NCBI GenBank assembly: GCA_023389155.1
Contig: JAEWEV010000008.1
Location: forward strand, 1 to 64,000
DNA length: 64,000 nucleotides
Reading direction: 5' to 3'
Source: Pseudomonadota bacterium
GTDB lineage: Bacteria; Pseudomonadota; Gammaproteobacteria; Burkholderiales; Burkholderiaceae_B
The notes under the pieces: generated by a model
The model's database searches: none
What the model saw: only the letters and a program-made list of their open reading frames with translations
Told to the model about the DNA's origin: nothing
Made by a program: the position numbers and the translations under genes
Shown: positions 60,634 to 64,000 of the stretch, piece after piece
How the letters are laid out: every line of letters begins with the position of its first letter
Position numbering within the stretch: position 1 is the stretch's first letter

Positions 60634-61770
60634 ATGACCGCCCCCGTTTTATTCCAGGAAAAGTCGCTGGCCCGCCAGGGCAAATATGGTATCGCCACGC
60701 TTAATCAGCCGGCCAAGCTCAATAGCCTGACACTTGAGATGTGTGAGCTGCTGGGCGCACAACTGACCCGCTGGGCCCAGGATCCCGATATCCTGTTTGT
60801 GATTATGGAGGGGGCAGGGGAAAAGGCATTCTGCGCAGGTGGCGATTTGCACCAGCTTTACGGCAGCATGCAGGAACACAGCGGCCAGCCAGCTGCAGAG
60901 AACGTCTACGCGGCCCGGTTTTTCGATGTCGAGTACCGCCTTGACTATCAGATCCACACATACTGCAAGCCAATTATCTGCTGGGGTCATGGGGTCGTGA
61001 TGGGAGGGGGTATTGGGCTGATGGCTGGCGCAACTCACCGCATCGTCAGTGAAACCTCGCGACTAGCCATGCCGGAAGTGACGATAGGCCTATTTCCCGA
61101 TGTGGGTGGAAGCTGGCAGCTTAATCATCTGCCTGCTCGTACAGGACGTTTTCTGGCTGCCACAGGAGCCATTTTGAATGATTCTGATGCCCTCTTTACC
61201 GGGATGGCGGATGACTGCATCTCGCACGCAGACTGGCCCGCCGTTTTGACAGATCTGGAGCAGCTCCAGTGGCAGACGTCCGAGGGTCGGCACACGCTTG
61301 AGCAGCGCATCCAGGAGGTTTTCGCCCGGCACAGCACGGCAGCGAATCTGGATATTGGCCCATTTCAGACGCATTATGAATTGCTTCGTGAAATATGTGC
61401 CAACCGCGATATCACTGCGCTATATGACGCCATAGCCAACCTGGCCAGCCATGAAGACACCTGGCTTGCCAAAGCAGCCCACACAATGCTCAAGGGGTCT
61501 GCACTATCGGTAGCGCTGGGTTTGATATTGCAGGAAAGTGCCCGCCACCTGTCACTTGCTGAAGTGTTTCAGCTTGAATACAACGTGGCGGTCAATTGCT
61601 GCGCACACGGTCAACTGCAGGAGGGCATCCGTGCGCTTCTGATTGACAAGGACAAAACGCCAAAATGGCAGCCCGCTACCATCCAGGAGGTGGACAAAAA
61701 CCTTGTGGAATCACTCTTGGCCACGCCCTGGACGGATGCGTCGAAGAATCCGCTGGCAAGCCTAGGCTAG
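60634..61770 (+). CDS. Enoyl-CoA hydratase/isomerase family protein (3-hydroxyisobutyryl-CoA hydrolase-like)
   Basis: This crotonase-fold protein has 378 residues, longer than simple hydratases (about 260) and the size of the 3-hydroxyisobutyryl-CoA hydrolase subfamily. The oxyanion-hole segments are KAFCAGGDLHQLYG and GHGVVMGGGIGLMAGATHRIV. PEVTIGLFPDVGGSWQL and the extended helical C-terminal half (from about residue 200) are typical of ECH_2. It probably acts in valine or related CoA-ester degradation. ATG 60634 has CAGGAGACAGG before it. It converges on ygfZ with a 9-bp overlap. Confidence 0.85.
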   Translation: MTAPVLFQEKSLARQGKYGIATLNQPAKLNSLTLEMCELLGAQLTRWAQDPDILFVIMEGAGEKAFCAGGDLHQLYGSMQEHSGQPAAENVYAARFFDVEYRLDYQIHTYCKPIICWGHGVVMGGGIGLMAGATHRIVSETSRLAMPEVTIGLFPDVGGSWQLNHLPARTGRFLAATGAILNDSDALFTGMADDCISHADWPAVLTDLEQLQWQTSEGRHTLEQRIQEVFARHSTAANLDIGPFQTHYELLREICANRDITALYDAIANLASHEDTWLAKAAHTMLKGSALSVALGLILQESARHLSLAEVFQLEYNVAVNCCAHGQLQEGIRALLIDKDKTPKWQPATIQEVDKNLVESLLATPWTDASKNPLASLG

Positions 61771-62736
61771 CGCCGGCTTTTCAAGCGGGTAGGGAATGGA
61801 AAGCAGCGTGATTGCGGGACCATTCTCGTCGCCCAGTGCCAGCTGATTATGTTCGGCGGCGTCCAGGCGTACTTCGAACAGAAGATACAGCTTGTTATCA
61901 ACGCTGGCAGCATTCACAATCTGCCCGCTGGGTTCGCGCGTGTTTTCGCGGTCTGTAATATCGCCTCCCGGTGCCGCCGTGATATCGTGTCCTTCGCAGT
62001 AGCCGTTGAGCATCCGACGCTTCAGTTTTCCACGATAGTGGCTGCGGGCAACCACTTCCTGGCCGGGGTAGCAACCTTTGGTGAAGCTGACGGCGCCTAT
62101 AGCGTCCAGATTAACATCCTGTGGAATGAATTTTTCCTGATTGGCGCTTTCTACCCATGGTATGCCCGAGAGAATGTCCAGCACAGCCCATTGTTCGGGG
62201 CTGCCCGCTTGTGCCTGCGGAAGGTCCAATGAGGCATCGGCAATCAGGACACCGCGGTGTATACCGTCCAGGGCAGGCAGACCAAATTGCAACGACTGCT
62301 CGCTGCTGACCACCTGCCAGGGCTCCGGATATGTGAGTCCGGACGCATCGCCATCACGCTTAATACCTGCCCAATAGCCCATGGGCGTTAACCCCGTATC
62401 TTCTACCTTTACCTTTGCACGCAGCACGAACATCCGCAGGCGTTTGACGAAGCTATCTGCAATATCGCTGCGGATCATGAGCTGATAACTGCGGCCCTGG
62501 TCGGGTTCGGTGCCGGCGATTTGCCACAACACAAAGCTTGCCAGCATTCTGCCCTTGGCAGAGCAGTAGGCAGAAAGTCGCGCGCTGCTGGTTGTAGCGG
62601 CATTCACGTCCTGGGTAAACTGGCTTTGCAGGAAAGATTCGGCGTCGACGCCGCTAATTGCCAGTATTCGATAATCAGGCAGCGGCGTGATATGGAGTTC
62701 CGTTTCTTCGGTAAATGCGCGGGGATCACTAGACAT
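61762..62736 (-). CDS. ygfZ: Folate-binding Fe-S cluster assembly protein YgfZ
   Basis: This cytosolic protein of 324 residues has a GcvT-like fold, binds tetrahydrofolate and helps maintain certain [4Fe-4S] enzymes such as MiaB. The family signature KGCYPGQE is at residues 220-227 with the conserved Cys222. FLQSQFTQDVN and YCSAKGRMLASFVLW are in the N-terminal half. ATG 62736 has AAGGA at good spacing. Its 3' end overlaps the convergent crotonase gene by 9 bp. Confidence 0.92.
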   Translation of the reverse strand: MSSDPRAFTEETELHITPLPDYRILAISGVDAESFLQSQFTQDVNAATTSSARLSAYCSAKGRMLASFVLWQIAGTEPDQGRSYQLMIRSDIADSFVKRLRMFVLRAKVKVEDTGLTPMGYWAGIKRDGDASGLTYPEPWQVVSSEQSLQFGLPALDGIHRGVLIADASLDLPQAQAGSPEQWAVLDILSGIPWVESANQEKFIPQDVNLDAIGAVSFTKGCYPGQEVVARSHYRGKLKRRMLNGYCEGHDITAAPGGDITDRENTREPSGQIVNAASVDNKLYLLFEVRLDAAEHNQLALGDENGPAITLLSIPYPLEKPALA

Positions 62737-62954
62737 AAGGTAATTCCTTTTCAATGCACCGGCAGGCAGGCCAGGTAGCGGACTGCTTCCAGACTGATTC
62801 TCATGACTGATATCGTAACGTATTGAATGGGTTTTTTCCGGCTAAACAATGAAAGCAGCAGGGATTCCTGCTACTAGCTGCGTGCCGGCAACAGGTTGCG
62901 CCTGATACAATAGACAGTCTGTCGCAGCGGTATCTGGGTATCACTAATTCATTC

Positions 62955-63968
62955 ATGAAACTCTTCAAATATATTCTATTTTCATTCGTCATCTGTGTGC
63001 TGCTGCTCAGTGCCGGTCTGGCCGGAAAGGTATGGCACTGGACCAGGACGCCGGCCCCCATGAGTGCCGAGGTGATCGACTATAGCGTGCCGCGTGGCAG
63101 CACCATTGCCTCGGTCGCACAGAGTATGGCCACGGCCGGGATTCAGATCGAACCTTATCTTTTTGTCATGTATGCCCGTTACACAGGACAGGATCGTCTG
63201 CTCAAGGCAGGAGCCTATGAAGCCAAACGGGGCGACACACCTGTTGATCTGCTGGAGCGCATGGCATCGGGACAGACCAGCAAGAGTCAGTTCCAGATCA
63301 TAGAGGGCTGGTCCTATCGGCAGATCCGTCAGACGCTGAAAAACAACCCGAAAATCACCCAGACGCTGGATAAGTTAAGTGATGCCGATATTTTGTCAAA
63401 ACTGGGCGCTCCATACGAAAGCCCGGAAGGACTGTTCTTTCCTGACACTTACGTATTTGTCCCGGGCGATACCGACTTGGACATTCTTCGTCGTGCCTAT
63501 CAAGAAGGGCAAAAGCACCTTGCCGCAGTATGGGATGCGCGCGACAATAACCTGCCGCTGAAAACGCCCTACGAGGCGCTGATTCTCGCCTCAATCATCG
63601 AAAAGGAAACCGGTCATGTGGTCGATCGCAACCGGGTGGCAGGGGTATTCATCAACCGCCTGGAGAAAAAGATGTTGCTGCAGACCGACCCTACGGTCAT
63701 CTACGGCATGCAAGACGCCTATCAAGGCGTGATTACCCGAAACGACCTTACAACTGATACCCCCTGGAATACATACACGCGGGCAGGACTGCCGCCCACG
63801 CCGATTGCCAGTCCGGGACTCTTGTCACTGCAGGCCGCCGTGCATCCTGAACGCCATAAATATTTCTATTTCGTGTCACGTGGCGATGGGACCAGCGAAT
63901 TTTCAGAGGATCTGCGTGGCCATAACCGCAACGTCAATACTTATATCTTGAAGAAAGGCACACAATAA
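62955..63968 (+). CDS. mltG: Endolytic murein transglycosylase MltG
   Basis: This inner-membrane enzyme of 337 residues cleaves nascent glycan strands and terminates peptidoglycan polymerisation. One N-terminal helix (about 4-24) anchors it. A LysM-like segment (PRGSTIASVAQSMATAGI) precedes the YceG catalytic domain, with the catalytic Glu in LASIIEKETGHVVDR and LQTDPTVIYGM. It is followed directly by tmk, sharing one base (TAATG), as in many proteobacteria. Confidence 0.95.
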   Translation: MKLFKYILFSFVICVLLLSAGLAGKVWHWTRTPAPMSAEVIDYSVPRGSTIASVAQSMATAGIQIEPYLFVMYARYTGQDRLLKAGAYEAKRGDTPVDLLERMASGQTSKSQFQIIEGWSYRQIRQTLKNNPKITQTLDKLSDADILSKLGAPYESPEGLFFPDTYVFVPGDTDLDILRRAYQEGQKHLAAVWDARDNNLPLKTPYEALILASIIEKETGHVVDRNRVAGVFINRLEKKMLLQTDPTVIYGMQDAYQGVITRNDLTTDTPWNTYTRAGLPPTPIASPGLLSLQAAVHPERHKYFYFVSRGDGTSEFSEDLRGHNRNVNTYILKKGTQ

Positions 63969-64000
63969 TGAAGGGTTTTTTTCTTACACTCGAAGGCGTG
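63968..64000 (+). CDS. tmk: Thymidylate kinase (5' end only)
   Basis: Only 11 codons are present before the window ends (MKGFFLTLEGV). They match the start of thymidylate kinase, where ITLEG-type sequence leads into the P-loop. The ATG shares its first base with the last base of the mltG stop codon. The mltG-tmk order is widely conserved, which supports the call. Confidence 0.8.
   Translation, partial: MKGFFLTLEGV

Overview
The window looks like core chromosome of a betaproteobacterium of the order Burkholderiales, most like the Alcaligenaceae (Bordetella/Advenella type). This is inferred from protein character and gene order: a PAS kinase/FixJ-type regulator pair divergent from aceE-aceF-lpdA with a lipoyl-bearing E3; folC-dedD-cvpA-purF; rpsB-tsf-pyrH-frr-uppS-cdsA-dxr-rseP-bamA-skp-lpxD-fabZ-lpxA-lpxB-rnhB; ppsR/ppsA; smpB/ratA-rnfH. 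No database search was possible, so the genus is not claimed. I found no rRNA or tRNA gene, CRISPR array, prophage or complete insertion sequence. The only mobile DNA is what looks like the 3' end of a group II intron at the left edge.

Layout. 1-126: putative group II intron tail. 207-4589 (-): ugpBAEC glycerol-3-phosphate importer, with a phased Pho-box-like array upstream and a terminator after ugpB. 4817-6248 (+): proC and a YhhQ-type queuosine-precursor transporter. 6280-10034 (+): a possible leader peptide, then livHMGF without a binding-protein gene. 10311-11075 (-): glutathione transferase. 11424-17444 (-): sensor kinase, response regulator, folD, prlC and sco1, tightly packed. 17731-24113 (+): pyruvate dehydrogenase operon ending in a strong terminator. 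24257-28612 (+): folC, dedD, cvpA, purF. 28919-30629 (+): MarR regulator and Bcr/CflA-type exporter. 30758-35402 (-): map, glnD, marC, dsbB. 35822-50826 (+): ribosomal protein and translation factors, isoprenoid/phospholipid synthesis, outer-membrane assembly, lipid A synthesis and rnhB. 51052-52977 (+): membrane desaturase and a SpoU methyltransferase. 53060-56416: divergent ppsR/ppsA. 56612-58476 (+): FKBP, NfeD-like and SPFH proteins. 58806-60262: divergent smpB and ratA-rnfH. 60634-64000: enoyl-CoA hydratase family protein, ygfZ, mltG and the start of tmk.

The genes form coherent modules. The central carbon module has PDH with a candidate dedicated two-component system, and PEP synthase with its regulatory kinase. 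The envelope module runs from UMP kinase and undecaprenyl-PP/CDP-DAG synthesis through RseP, BamA and Skp to LpxD/FabZ/LpxA/LpxB. The nitrogen and phosphate inputs are GlnD, Liv and Ugp. I found no convincing new multi-gene system. The most interesting signals are non-coding: the 11-bp-phased Pho-like repeats before ugpB; a perfect TGTAAA-type palindrome in the kinase/aceE gap; a terminator whose U-tract abuts the start codon of the SpoU methyltransferase; a long hairpin in the ppsA leader; a short leader ORF plus hairpin before livH; and 14-bp tandem repeats before rpsB.
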